Part shown: in pieces, positions 7,281-14,514 of the stretch
Position numbering within the stretch: position 1 is the first letter of the stretch
Layout: every line of letters begins with the position of its first letter
Assembly (NCBI GenBank): GCA_027038805.1
Contig: JALWGO010000098.1
Span: forward strand, 1-14,570
Direction of reading: 5' to 3'
Source: Thermoprotei archaeon
GTDB lineage: Archaea; Thermoproteota; Thermoprotei_A; Sulfolobales; WANQ01
DNA length: 14,570 nucleotides
Made by a program: the position numbers and the translations under genes
The notes under the pieces: model-generated
What the model was told of the DNA's origin: nothing
What the model saw: the letters and a program-made list of their open reading frames with translations, nothing else
The model's database searches: none

Positions 7281-8090
7281 GTGTATGGGGAAAGAAGGCA
7301 GAGAATATGGGATTTAGCTGTAATAGGGATAGTAGTGGTCTACATACTTTTACCGATGATAGTTCTCGTTGAATACGCTTTTGCTCAAAAATGGTATGCT
7401 TACCAACTCTTCCCCTCCGAATGGGGATTCAAATGGTTCTCCTGGGTATTCAAACACGCCGACACCAGAATGGCATTCTTCTACAGCTACACTCTAGCAC
7501 CACTAGTAATGTTGACAACCCTGGGACTCTCAATTCCAGCTGGATACGTATTAGGTACCAAGAGGACTAGACTCAGCATTTTTACTGAAAACCTTGTAAA
7601 CATGAACATGGCTCTCCCAGTAATAGTAATAGGCATAGGATTACTACCACTCTACACTAGGCTGGGATTGCTTGGAAACTATTGGGCCCTAATACCAGCC
7701 CACATGATAGGAGCAATACCATATACCCTTAGAAGTGTTACTGCAGCATTCATGCAAGTACCAAGAGACCTTGAGGAAGCAGCAAGAGTACTGGGAGCCA
7801 CAAGACTGCAGGTTATAAGAAAAGTATACATACCAATGACGTGGAGAGGGATACTAGCAGGAGGCATATTTGCCTTCTCATGGTCTCTCAACGAGTTCAT
7901 ACTAACCCTGCTATTAGGGGCACCAGCTGTGAAGACATTGCCGATAGCTATATACGAGTATGTTGGAGGATATTATCTTACACCCCAGCCAGCAGCAGCT
8001 CTAAGCCTATTCATACTCATACCCTCAATAGTAATCGCTTTATTCTTCGAAAAATACCTACAAGTCTCACTAGGACTAGGAGGAGGGTAA
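7281..8090 (+). CDS. ABC transporter permease 2
   Basis: This is the second membrane subunit, about 269 residues, with six likely membrane segments and an EAA loop (DLEEAARVLGATRLQVIRKV, about 163-182 from this start). I chose GTG 7281 because GGTGAT at 7271-7276, complementary to the archaeal 16S 3' end, lies at the right distance. A GTG at 7272 would add three residues (MIR) and overlap permease 1 by four bases, and is the alternative. It forms a heterodimer with permease 1 in the membrane. The ATPase gene starts three bases after the stop. PotC/AfuB/YnjC-type relatives move polyamines, iron or sugar phosphates, so the family alone does not fix the substrate. Confidence 0.88.
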   Translation: MYGERRQRIWDLAVIGIVVVYILLPMIVLVEYAFAQKWYAYQLFPSEWGFKWFSWVFKHADTRMAFFYSYTLAPLVMLTTLGLSIPAGYVLGTKRTRLSIFTENLVNMNMALPVIVIGIGLLPLYTRLGLLGNYWALIPAHMIGAIPYTLRSVTAAFMQVPRDLEEAARVLGATRLQVIRKVYIPMTWRGILAGGIFAFSWSLNEFILTLLLGAPAVKTLPIAIYEYVGGYYLTPQPAAALSLFILIPSIVIALFFEKYLQVSLGLGGG

Positions 8091-8093
8091 GAA

Positions 8094-9167
8094 ATGCCTC
8101 GAATATTGTTAAAGGATATTGTAAAAAGGTATGGTAAAGTCATAGCAGCCGATATACCCTATCTTGAGATAAAGGATGGTGAGTTCTTTGGCCTCCTAGG
8201 CCCCTCAGGTAGCGGTAAAACAACAACTCTTAGAATAATTGCTGGGCTAACGAAGCCGGATAAGGGGAGAGTATACATAGGAGATGAGGATATAACAGAC
8301 GTTCCACCCGAGAAGAGAAACCTTGGAATGGTCTTTCAGAGTTGGGCTCTCTTTCCACATCTAACGGTTTTCGAGAATATTGCCTTCGGGCTAAGACTAC
8401 GTAAACTCTCTGAAGAGGAGATAAGAAAGCGTGTTAAGTGGGCGGCCGAGCTTCTCCAGATATCTGAGCTATTGGATCGATACCCTCACCAGCTCTCAGG
8501 TGGGCAGCAGCAGCGCGTGGCTGTAGCTAGGGCCATAGTATTATATCCTCGAGCCCTATTATTCGATGAACCATTGAGTAACTTGGATGCAAAGCTTAGA
8601 GAGCAGGTTAGATTTGAGCTTAGAAGGCTTCAAAAAGAGCTTAAAATAACCTCTGTCTACGTTACCCATGATCAAGCTGAAGCCTTTGCTATATGTGATA
8701 GAATAGCAGTTATAAATAAGGGTAAAATTCAGCAAATAGGAACGCCTGAGGAAATATATAATAGACCGGAGACAGTGTTTGTAGCAGAGTTCATCGGTAT
8801 AACGAGGTTCATTAAAGGTAGAGTAGAAGACATAGTAGACGAGTCTAAGGGTATTATACGTGTCCTAACAGAAGACGGCTTGGAACTATACTCTTGGGCT
8901 AACCTCGAAAAAGTAAAGAAGGGTTCAAAGGTATTTGTTGCCGTACGTCCCGACTTTATAAGTCTTGTGTCAAAGGAATTAAAGGAGAAAAACGTGTTTA
9001 AAGCTAAAGTAGAGTTAGCGACATATGAAGGAGACGTCATGGACTATGAGATAAGAATAGGTCAGTGGAGGCTTAGGTTTAAGACTCCACCCATGTATAG
9101 GTTTCAGCCGGGTCAGGAAATATATGTTAAACTCCATGAAGACAAGCTTATCGCGATAAAGGAGTGA
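8094..9167 (+). CDS. ABC transporter ATPase (PotA/MalK/FbpC-like)
   Basis: This 357-residue ATPase shows all motifs: Walker A GPSGSGKTT at 36-44, Q-loop Q82, signature LSGGQ at 134-138, Walker B ALLFDEP at 154-160, D-loop SNLD at 162-165 and switch His192. Residues about 230-357 form a TOBE/OB-like regulatory domain (RPDFISL; then KVELATYEGDVMDYEIRIG), as in PotA and FbpC. It powers import by the two permeases from the cytoplasmic face. The ATG at 8094 is preceded by GGAGGAGGG at a good distance, within the end of the permease 2 gene. The gpsA gene follows almost without a gap, and its ribosome binding site overlaps this gene's stop. Confidence 0.93.
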   Translation: MPRILLKDIVKRYGKVIAADIPYLEIKDGEFFGLLGPSGSGKTTTLRIIAGLTKPDKGRVYIGDEDITDVPPEKRNLGMVFQSWALFPHLTVFENIAFGLRLRKLSEEEIRKRVKWAAELLQISELLDRYPHQLSGGQQQRVAVARAIVLYPRALLFDEPLSNLDAKLREQVRFELRRLQKELKITSVYVTHDQAEAFAICDRIAVINKGKIQQIGTPEEIYNRPETVFVAEFIGITRFIKGRVEDIVDESKGIIRVLTEDGLELYSWANLEKVKKGSKVFVAVRPDFISLVSKELKEKNVFKAKVELATYEGDVMDYEIRIGQWRLRFKTPPMYRFQPGQEIYVKLHEDKLIAIKE

Positions 9168-9180
9168 GGTGGTTATTAAA

Positions 9181-10188
9181 GTGAAGATAGCTATACTAGG
9201 AGCGGGAGCAATAGCTTCAGCTTTATCAATACCATTAACTGATAGAGGACATGAAGTCAGACTCTGGTTTACAGAATACGATATGTTTATCTACGAGAAA
9301 GTTTCTCGCGGTGAACCTCATCCTAGAACTAAGATAATATTACCGAGTAGCATAAAGTTATACAAACCCGAAGAACTTGAGAAGGCGCTTAGGGGAGCCG
9401 ATGTAATAATAGTAGCTGTGAGTTCTCGTGGAGTGCTTCCCGTATCAGAGCGTGTAAGAGAGACCATAGGTGTTCCCAAGGAGCCTATAGTAGTTGTTGC
9501 TAAAGGATTAGAAGTTGTTGGCGATAAGGTTAGGACGATGACTGATATTGTGAGAGAATATACTGGTAGCGGCAACATAGTATACGTTGGTGGCCCCTCG
9601 CTTGCTGTAGAACTCGCTAACAGGAGACCCACATATGTTGTATATGCTTCAAAGGAGATAAGCCTAGCAGAGAAAATAGCGTCGGAATTCCAGACAGATT
9701 ACTATAATATAACAGTTACCAACGATGTAATTGGTCTAGAATTGTCAGCAGCCTTAAAGAACATATATGCTATGGCCTACGGTATTGTTGAAGGATACCT
9801 AGAGGCACACGAAATAGTGAATAGGAACTTGAAAGCAGCAGTACTATCAAAGAGCATTGAGGAAATGGCGTTGATAGTAGATCTTTGTGGTGGACAAAAG
9901 GAGACAGTTTACGGTCTTGGAGGACTTGGGGACCTCTATGTGACGGCGCTCGGTGGAAGGAATAGTATGTTTGGGAACCTATTGGGAAGGGGTCTTAGTG
10001 TAGATGAAGCTTTAAAAGAAATGGAGAGACGGGGTGTAGGAGTTGTTGAAGGCGTTAAGAATGCCGAGACAATAAAGAGATTTCTAACCGAGAGGAGTAT
10101 CCCCTTAGAGAAGACGCGTATATTTAATGCTGTTTACGCTATCCTCTATGAAGGCAAGGATATAGACGTCCTCTTTAACTCTATTTGA
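9181..10188 (+). CDS. gpsA: NAD(P)-dependent glycerol-3-phosphate dehydrogenase (bacterial GpsA type)
   Basis: From this start the protein has 335 residues and begins VKIAILGAGAIASAL, the Rossmann nucleotide-binding loop expected at the very N-terminus of GpsA. Further family motifs are VVAKGLE, GPSLAVELANRRPT, ALKNIYAMAYGIVEGY with the catalytic Lys, and GLGGLGDLYVTALGGRN. I prefer GTG 9181 over GTG 9169 because GAGGTG at 9166-9171 serves it as ribosome binding site. GpsA interconverts sn-glycerol-3-phosphate and dihydroxyacetone phosphate. Archaea build their own lipids on sn-glycerol-1-phosphate made by the unrelated EgsA, so this enzyme should serve catabolism or scavenging. It is the last gene of the transporter operon. 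The exact substrate within the family is not proven. Confidence 0.85.
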   Translation: MKIAILGAGAIASALSIPLTDRGHEVRLWFTEYDMFIYEKVSRGEPHPRTKIILPSSIKLYKPEELEKALRGADVIIVAVSSRGVLPVSERVRETIGVPKEPIVVVAKGLEVVGDKVRTMTDIVREYTGSGNIVYVGGPSLAVELANRRPTYVVYASKEISLAEKIASEFQTDYYNITVTNDVIGLELSAALKNIYAMAYGIVEGYLEAHEIVNRNLKAAVLSKSIEEMALIVDLCGGQKETVYGLGGLGDLYVTALGGRNSMFGNLLGRGLSVDEALKEMERRGVGVVEGVKNAETIKRFLTERSIPLEKTRIFNAVYAILYEGKDIDVLFNSI

Positions 10189-10216
10189 GAAGGCTATGTA
10201 GTCATATACCACAAAT

Positions 10217-10233
10217 CTTATAATTGAATTATA
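10217..10233. promoter_or_regulatory. TATA box inside a 15-bp palindrome, upstream of the HAD gene
   Basis: CTTATAATT looks like a TATA box, and TATAATT-G-AATTATA (10219-10233) is a perfect palindrome around a central G. Transcription would start near 10247, leaving a leader of about 36 bases to the ATG at 10283. The overlap of a palindrome with the TATA box could be a repressor site or only an AT-rich coincidence. Confidence 0.4.
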
Positions 10234-10282
10234 GGCCCGGTTCTTTCTTAGGAAAACCCCCTCCTATAAGTGTGTATTAGAA

Positions 10283-11110
10283 ATGTCTCCCCTCAAGTAC
10301 AAGGGTATAATATTTGATATAGATGGTGTCTTAAAGAGAGGAAGCACACCTATACCGGGAGCATCGGAGACCGTGAGGAAGCTGAGAGACAAGGGCTTGA
10401 GAATAGTCTTCTTATCGAATCTTTCGACAAAGTCGCGTAGACAATACGTTGATATCCTTAAAAACAGGATAGGAATAGAAGTATCACCGGAAGACCTAGT
10501 ATTAGCGACAAGCGCTACCGCAGACTATGTAGCAAAAAACAGTAGGACGGGTAAGGTCTACTTTGTGGGTCATCAAGGGTTAAAAGAAGAACTAGAAGGC
10601 CACGGGTTAAAAATAGTTGACGATCCCGAGAAAGCAGAATTTGTTGTAGCTGGATCTCCCTTCGATGAGAAGGGATATGTTACCGAGGAGAATAAGTGGA
10701 AGTTTACTGGCGCCATAAGAGCAATACTATTAGCTAAAGCCAAGTTCGTGGCAGTAAACCCGGACAAACTCTTTCCAGGTCCAGATGGTAAACCCATACC
10801 TGGTACTGGTACTTTTCTAGGAGCGATAACTGCGGCGACTGGTGTTGAACCAGTAATAGTTGGAAAACCCTCTGAGGAAATCTATCGGATAGCGCTGGAG
10901 AAGATAGGAGCAGATCCCAGCGAGGTTATAATGGTTGGAGACCAGTTATACACGGATATTATTCCGGCAAAGAAGCTGGGTTTAACAACTGTGCTAGTAT
11001 TGTCTGGTTTGACTAAGAAGGAGGATTTAGAGAAACTAGATGCCGAGACACGTGAAATGATAGATTACGTTTTTGAAGACGTACGTGGTATATTAAAACT
11101 AGTTGAATGA
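10283..11110 (+). CDS. HAD-superfamily phosphatase, NagD/p-nitrophenylphosphatase-like (type IIA)
   Basis: This 275-residue protein has the HAD motifs in order: FDIDG at 11-15 (D12 nucleophile, D14 acid/base), FLSN at 43-46, VGKP at 193-196 with K195, and VGDQLYTD at 218-225 (D220 and D225 binding Mg). The cap between motifs II and III is the type IIA cap of NagD and archaeal p-nitrophenyl phosphatases. These cytoplasmic enzymes remove phosphate from small molecules such as glycerol phosphate, phosphoglycolate, sugar phosphates or nucleotides. The position 94 bases after gpsA makes glycerol phosphate an attractive but unproven substrate. The last bases overlap the start of the DHH gene (ATGA), which suggests coupled translation. 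Confidence 0.85.
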   Translation: MSPLKYKGIIFDIDGVLKRGSTPIPGASETVRKLRDKGLRIVFLSNLSTKSRRQYVDILKNRIGIEVSPEDLVLATSATADYVAKNSRTGKVYFVGHQGLKEELEGHGLKIVDDPEKAEFVVAGSPFDEKGYVTEENKWKFTGAIRAILLAKAKFVAVNPDKLFPGPDGKPIPGTGTFLGAITAATGVEPVIVGKPSEEIYRIALEKIGADPSEVIMVGDQLYTDIIPAKKLGLTTVLVLSGLTKKEDLEKLDAETREMIDYVFEDVRGILKLVE

Positions 11111-12375
11111 GCCTGATCCATATGGGTTTGCATGAATACGTAGAAGATTTAAGAAAAGCAATAAATATAATTGAAAAACACGACCGAGTAGTCGTAGCAC
11201 ACCATAACGATGCAGATGGCTTATCCTCAGTTACAATAGTAATGGAGGCTTTAAGAAGGAAGGGAATAGAAGCAGTCAACATACCTTTAGAAAGAGTACA
11301 CCCACTCATAGTGAAGAGACTACTAGAGAAATACACAGACCTAATAATGTTCGTAGACCTTGGGGCGGGTGCGGCACCAGAAATATCAAAGATAAACGCT
11401 GGAAAACACATGATAATAATCATAGACCATCACCACACACCAGGCGTTAAAGATCCAAAGATTATGAACTTGTCAACCGAGCTCTATGGGATTAGTGGTG
11501 ATAGAGAGATCTCAGCTTCTGGTGCAGCCTACATCTTTGCTATAACAATGGATTCAAGGAACCACGATCTAGCATATATGGGTGTTACGGGTGCAATAGG
11601 AGACAGTCACCACCGTTTCGGAAGACTAGAAAGCATTAATAGGCAAATCCTATTTGATGCAGTAGCGCAAAAACAAGTAGCCGTAGAAGAAGTTAATGGC
11701 AAAGAGAAATACTATCTAACAGTCTTCGGAGATAAAATAGACCTAGACAAATTCGCTAAGAGCTTAACTGTTCTAGGAGCAGTAGGATACCTAATGGGTG
11801 GGCCCGACATAGGAATAGAGACACTACTAGAAGGACCAACAGAAAAGTATAGGAGAACTCTAGATAAGTTGAATGAGTTGAAGAGGGAAAAGTTTAATAA
11901 AGTAATAGAGAAGCTTAAAAGAGAAGGACTACATAAATCAAAATATCTACAATGGCTCCATGTCCATGACTTCTTCAACCCAATGGGAGTAAAAGTGATC
12001 GGAGAATTCTGCATGGAAATAAGAAATAACCCGGAGATAGTAGACCCCAATATGTATCTAGCTGGCTTCCAAGACATGCCTAAAGAAGTACCAAAACTGG
12101 GAAGATTTAACTGGAATATAGTTAAGGTCTCGTTTAGACTGCCATCAAAACTAGAGGAAAAAGTATTGGCTGGCGAAATGCCCGGATACGACTACCTTGT
12201 ACCTAGAGCAGCAAAACATGTTGGTGGGGACATAGACGCTTGCCACGGGTATGCTTGTGCAACGACGTTTGAAAAGGGTTTAGAAGAGGAATTTGCGAAA
12301 TACTTTGACTACTACGTGGAGGAATATATCAAACAATACAAGAAGAAAACAGTTCAGCTACCAGTACACGCGTAA
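11107..12375 (+). CDS. DHH-family (RecJ-like) phosphoesterase
   Basis: This 422-residue protein has the DHH motifs: AHHNDADG at 31-38 (motif I), VDLG at 83-86 (motif II), DHHH at 107-110 (motif III) and GAIGD at 162-166 (motif IV). Together these would hold two metal ions. The C-terminal part (GGDIDACHGYA) resembles a DHHA1-type substrate-binding domain. Archaeal members include RecJ-like single-strand nucleases (GAN-type, linked to the CMG replication complex) and hydrolases of short oligonucleotides or dinucleotides; the sequence alone does not decide between them. ATG 11107 overlaps the HAD stop by four bases; an in-frame ATG at 11122 is the alternative and would remove the overlap. The gene ends in a T-rich terminator facing a convergent gene. 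Confidence 0.82.
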   Translation: MSLIHMGLHEYVEDLRKAINIIEKHDRVVVAHHNDADGLSSVTIVMEALRRKGIEAVNIPLERVHPLIVKRLLEKYTDLIMFVDLGAGAAPEISKINAGKHMIIIIDHHHTPGVKDPKIMNLSTELYGISGDREISASGAAYIFAITMDSRNHDLAYMGVTGAIGDSHHRFGRLESINRQILFDAVAQKQVAVEEVNGKEKYYLTVFGDKIDLDKFAKSLTVLGAVGYLMGGPDIGIETLLEGPTEKYRRTLDKLNELKREKFNKVIEKLKREGLHKSKYLQWLHVHDFFNPMGVKVIGEFCMEIRNNPEIVDPNMYLAGFQDMPKEVPKLGRFNWNIVKVSFRLPSKLEEKVLAGEMPGYDYLVPRAAKHVGGDIDACHGYACATTFEKGLEEEFAKYFDYYVEEYIKQYKKKTVQLPVHA

Positions 12376-12410
12376 TTTTATGTTTTCCATTACTATTATT
12401 ATTTTTATAT
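12376..12410 (+). terminator. T-rich terminator after the DHH gene
   Basis: Several T-runs (TTTTA, GTTTTCC, ATTTTTATA) follow the TAA at 12373-12375 on the plus strand. They separate this transcript from the convergent minus-strand gene ending at 12443. Confidence 0.5.
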
Positions 12411-12442
12411 CTCAAGTTATTGTATCAAGTAGTTTATTTAGT

Positions 12443-14041
12443 CTATTTGCTACTTGTCTTATTTAATTGTTCTTCTATTGCTTCTAGTTCCCGATATATG
12501 GTCTCTAGCTCCTTGATAAGGTTTCCTACCTTCTCCTTGAGTGCTCGTACTTGTTGTATTAGTGTCATATTGCCCGTTACATTCGGTTTTACCGTTGTTT
12601 TGTTTAATAGCATGCCTATTATATCCATATAAGTTACTTTTCCTCTAGGCTGTATACAGTCTGCTACCCCGGTCTTCGCGTTTACAAGACACACTGTTAC
12701 TAAGCCTCTTCCATCACTTGTTGTAACTGATACCTTCCAATATAATGTCTTATTTATTATTGTGGGTATGGGCTCCTCGATGCTTAGCTGGCCCCAATCA
12801 TAAGTAGGGTAACGTTGCTTTACATATGCCTCTACCTTACTTACACCTATCATTGGTTCTGGTAGCTCGTAGGCGAGTATATGGGGCTCTATGTCGCTTG
12901 CATTTATGTAGAAAATATATTTTGCACTATAGGTTTCACCCGGTGGTTCTGCTACGAAAACCCACCATAAGTTGCCTTTATCGTCTAATACGAGGTATGG
13001 TTGGGGATTAGTGCCTATGTCTCTTATCTGGAAGGTGTTACGATATATCAAGACATTTCCTATACCGTATATCCACCTATAAGCCTCAATCCATTCCCGT
13101 GCAACTACCTCGGGTAATAGTGGTATGCCTTTGAATAACGGGTTATTCCTTGCTTGGTCAACTGTAAGCCACCTCATACCACCATTTTCATCTACGACAA
13201 CATAGCCAGCTAGTGTTGGAAGACTATAATCTATACCTGTAACCCACGTTACAGCTGGAATGAGTATGTAGACGTGCTTGTTCCATACAACTTCAATATT
13301 ATCTTCGAGTAGTAATCTTTTGTCGAGGCCAGCTACTAGTTGCGCCTCGCGATACAAGCCGTCAACATATCCTGGCATGATCTTGAGGTTATGTAGCCCC
13401 CACGTCATGTTACGGTATATTATCTTAACTTGTGGCGGATATATTCCAGCATTCACGAACACTATTCCCCTAGGACCCTTAGTTACCTCATTCCAGAAGC
13501 CTTCTGGCTCTATTATCCAGTTATACACCAAGCTACCATTGGCGAAGTAGACATAGCTGTCCCCAAAATATAGTGTATGTGTTGGTATCTGCAACATACT
13601 AATAGCATTAGCATAGGCTGTCTTCATAGGGATAAAACGATAAACACCGAATACATTTACTGGTTCATCGAGCTTATCGACTCTTATGTGATAAGGTGTC
13701 TTCTCTAACGATACGAGTCCCCCAGTAATAAGTCCGAGAATAGATAGTCCCAACAAGACTCCGCCAATGCTTTTAATAAGCCCTGTCTTAAACGATTCTT
13801 TTCTAGACAATATGCCGTGTATTATAAATAGTATAATGGAAAGCAAGAAAATTACCCCAGATAAACGGGTTATTAGAGGAGTAGAAGCAAACCATTGAGC
13901 AGTAAATGCAAGTATTCCTACAAAGCCCCAGCTAGCATAAGATAGGATTACCAATATAAATACAAGTAAAGTAATTGCTAAGCCTCTACTAATTTTAATA
14001 TTCTTTCTATGCTCTTCAACTCTAAGGTAAAAACTTGTCAT
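12443..14041 (-). CDS. Unrecognised membrane protein with large outer domain and C-terminal coiled coil
   Basis: I do not recognise this family. From the ATG at 14041-14039 it has 532 residues. A basic N-terminus (RVEEHRKNIKISR, 7-19) precedes membrane segments at about 20-37 (possibly extended), 61-77 and 90-110. Charge distribution puts the N-terminus inside and the following 400 residues outside. That part carries eight N-glycosylation sequons (NGS, NMT, NAS, NKT, NKT, NVT, NMT, NKT) and only two cysteines, 11 residues apart (VCLVN...ADCIQ), which may form a disulfide. The stretch around these cysteines is faintly PepSY-like. The last 40 residues are heptad-like (VRALKEKVGNLIKELE). The start was chosen because GGGGAG lies seven bases upstream; the frame is open to 14203, but that extension has Cys-rich unlikely sequence and covers an inverted repeat. 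A role at the cell surface is an inference. Confidence 0.7.
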   Translation of the reverse strand: MTSFYLRVEEHRKNIKISRGLAITLLVFILVILSYASWGFVGILAFTAQWFASTPLITRLSGVIFLLSIILFIIHGILSRKESFKTGLIKSIGGVLLGLSILGLITGGLVSLEKTPYHIRVDKLDEPVNVFGVYRFIPMKTAYANAISMLQIPTHTLYFGDSYVYFANGSLVYNWIIEPEGFWNEVTKGPRGIVFVNAGIYPPQVKIIYRNMTWGLHNLKIMPGYVDGLYREAQLVAGLDKRLLLEDNIEVVWNKHVYILIPAVTWVTGIDYSLPTLAGYVVVDENGGMRWLTVDQARNNPLFKGIPLLPEVVAREWIEAYRWIYGIGNVLIYRNTFQIRDIGTNPQPYLVLDDKGNLWWVFVAEPPGETYSAKYIFYINASDIEPHILAYELPEPMIGVSKVEAYVKQRYPTYDWGQLSIEEPIPTIINKTLYWKVSVTTSDGRGLVTVCLVNAKTGVADCIQPRGKVTYMDIIGMLLNKTTVKPNVTGNMTLIQQVRALKEKVGNLIKELETIYRELEAIEEQLNKTSSK

Positions 14042-14060
14042 GAAAGAACTCCCCACAACA

Positions 14061-14082
14061 TAATGATCGATCACTATCATTA
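14061..14082. promoter_or_regulatory. Inverted repeat upstream of the membrane protein gene, possible operator
   Basis: TAATGAT (14061-14067) and ATCATTA (14076-14082) are perfect 7-base inverted arms, and the 10-base palindrome TGATCGATCA (14064-14073) overlaps the left arm. It lies 20-41 bases upstream of the chosen start at 14041 on the minus strand, a usual place for regulator binding. No good TATA box was found beside it. Confidence 0.35.
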
Positions 14083-14395
14083 CTGGTAATCTACACATAC
14101 AGTAAAAAGAGTTAATGATGCAGTCAAACACATATGTCGATAAAATAATAGGTTGATTATGAATAAGTGTTCCCCCGTTGAGAAAGGAAAAGAATCTAAA
14201 CATAAGAAAAGACTTGTAAGATAAGTGTTAAGTTTGGTTCTAGCTGTTTTCCCTATTCTCTCTAATGGTTATATCTTGTGCTACTTCATGTTTTATATTT
14301 AATACTAGTTCCTGCATGCTCTACGATGTGAAAACGTTATGAACTATATCATAATTATATATAAGTGTAGCAGTCATATTAAATTATTCTTTAAC

Positions 14396-14419
14396 ATAGT
14401 TAAACGTAACTATATAAAA
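14396..14419 (+). promoter_or_regulatory. Strong TATA box overlapped by an inverted repeat, distal ferritin promoter
   Basis: ATAGTTA (14396-14402) and TAACTAT (14407-14413) are perfect arms around AACG, and the right arm runs into CTATATAAAA (14410-14419), a very good TATA box. Transcription from it would begin near 14440 and leave a leader of about 75 bases before the ferritin ATG. An inverted repeat over BRE/TATA suits repression, for example by a metal-dependent regulator; this is inference. Confidence 0.45.
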
Positions 14420-14473
14420 ACAAAATACTTGAAGAAGCCTTGATAATTATAAGATTACTCTATATGAGACGCT

Positions 14474-14482
14474 CTTAAATAT
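14474..14482 (+). promoter_or_regulatory. Proximal TATA-like box for the ferritin gene
   Basis: CTTAAATAT is centred about 37 bases before the ATG at 14515, so transcription could begin near 14503 with a leader of about 12 bases. It is weaker than the distal element and could be an alternative promoter. Confidence 0.4.
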
Positions 14483-14514
14483 GGAGGAAACATAGATAGT
14501 AATGTGTGAGAGCA

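Larger units (their letters stand above)
14204..14514. other. AT-rich intergenic region between divergent genes
   Basis: This stretch of about 310 bases has no convincing gene. It holds several TATA-like elements (plus strand near 14353-14363, 14410-14419 and 14474-14482; minus strand over 14351-14363), an 18-bp inverted repeat at 14396-14413, and on the minus strand a 25-codon ORF (14317 to 14240) of plausible composition but unknown standing. It probably carries control sites for the ferritin gene and perhaps for the minus-strand gene. Confidence 0.5.

Noticed and set aside
7841..8137. 98-codon plus-strand ORF spanning the permease 2-ATPase junction
   Set aside because: It is a shifted frame of two genes with clear motifs and has no domain of its own.
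9169..9180. GTG 9169 as the gpsA start
   Set aside because: The family N-terminus starts at KIAILGAGA, and GTG 9169 overlaps the GAGGTG that would serve as ribosome binding site for GTG 9181.
14112..14135. TAATGATGC followed by GTC-rich sequence, reminiscent of a C/D box sRNA
   Set aside because: The C box is imperfect and no matching D, C' and D' boxes are found at proper spacing.
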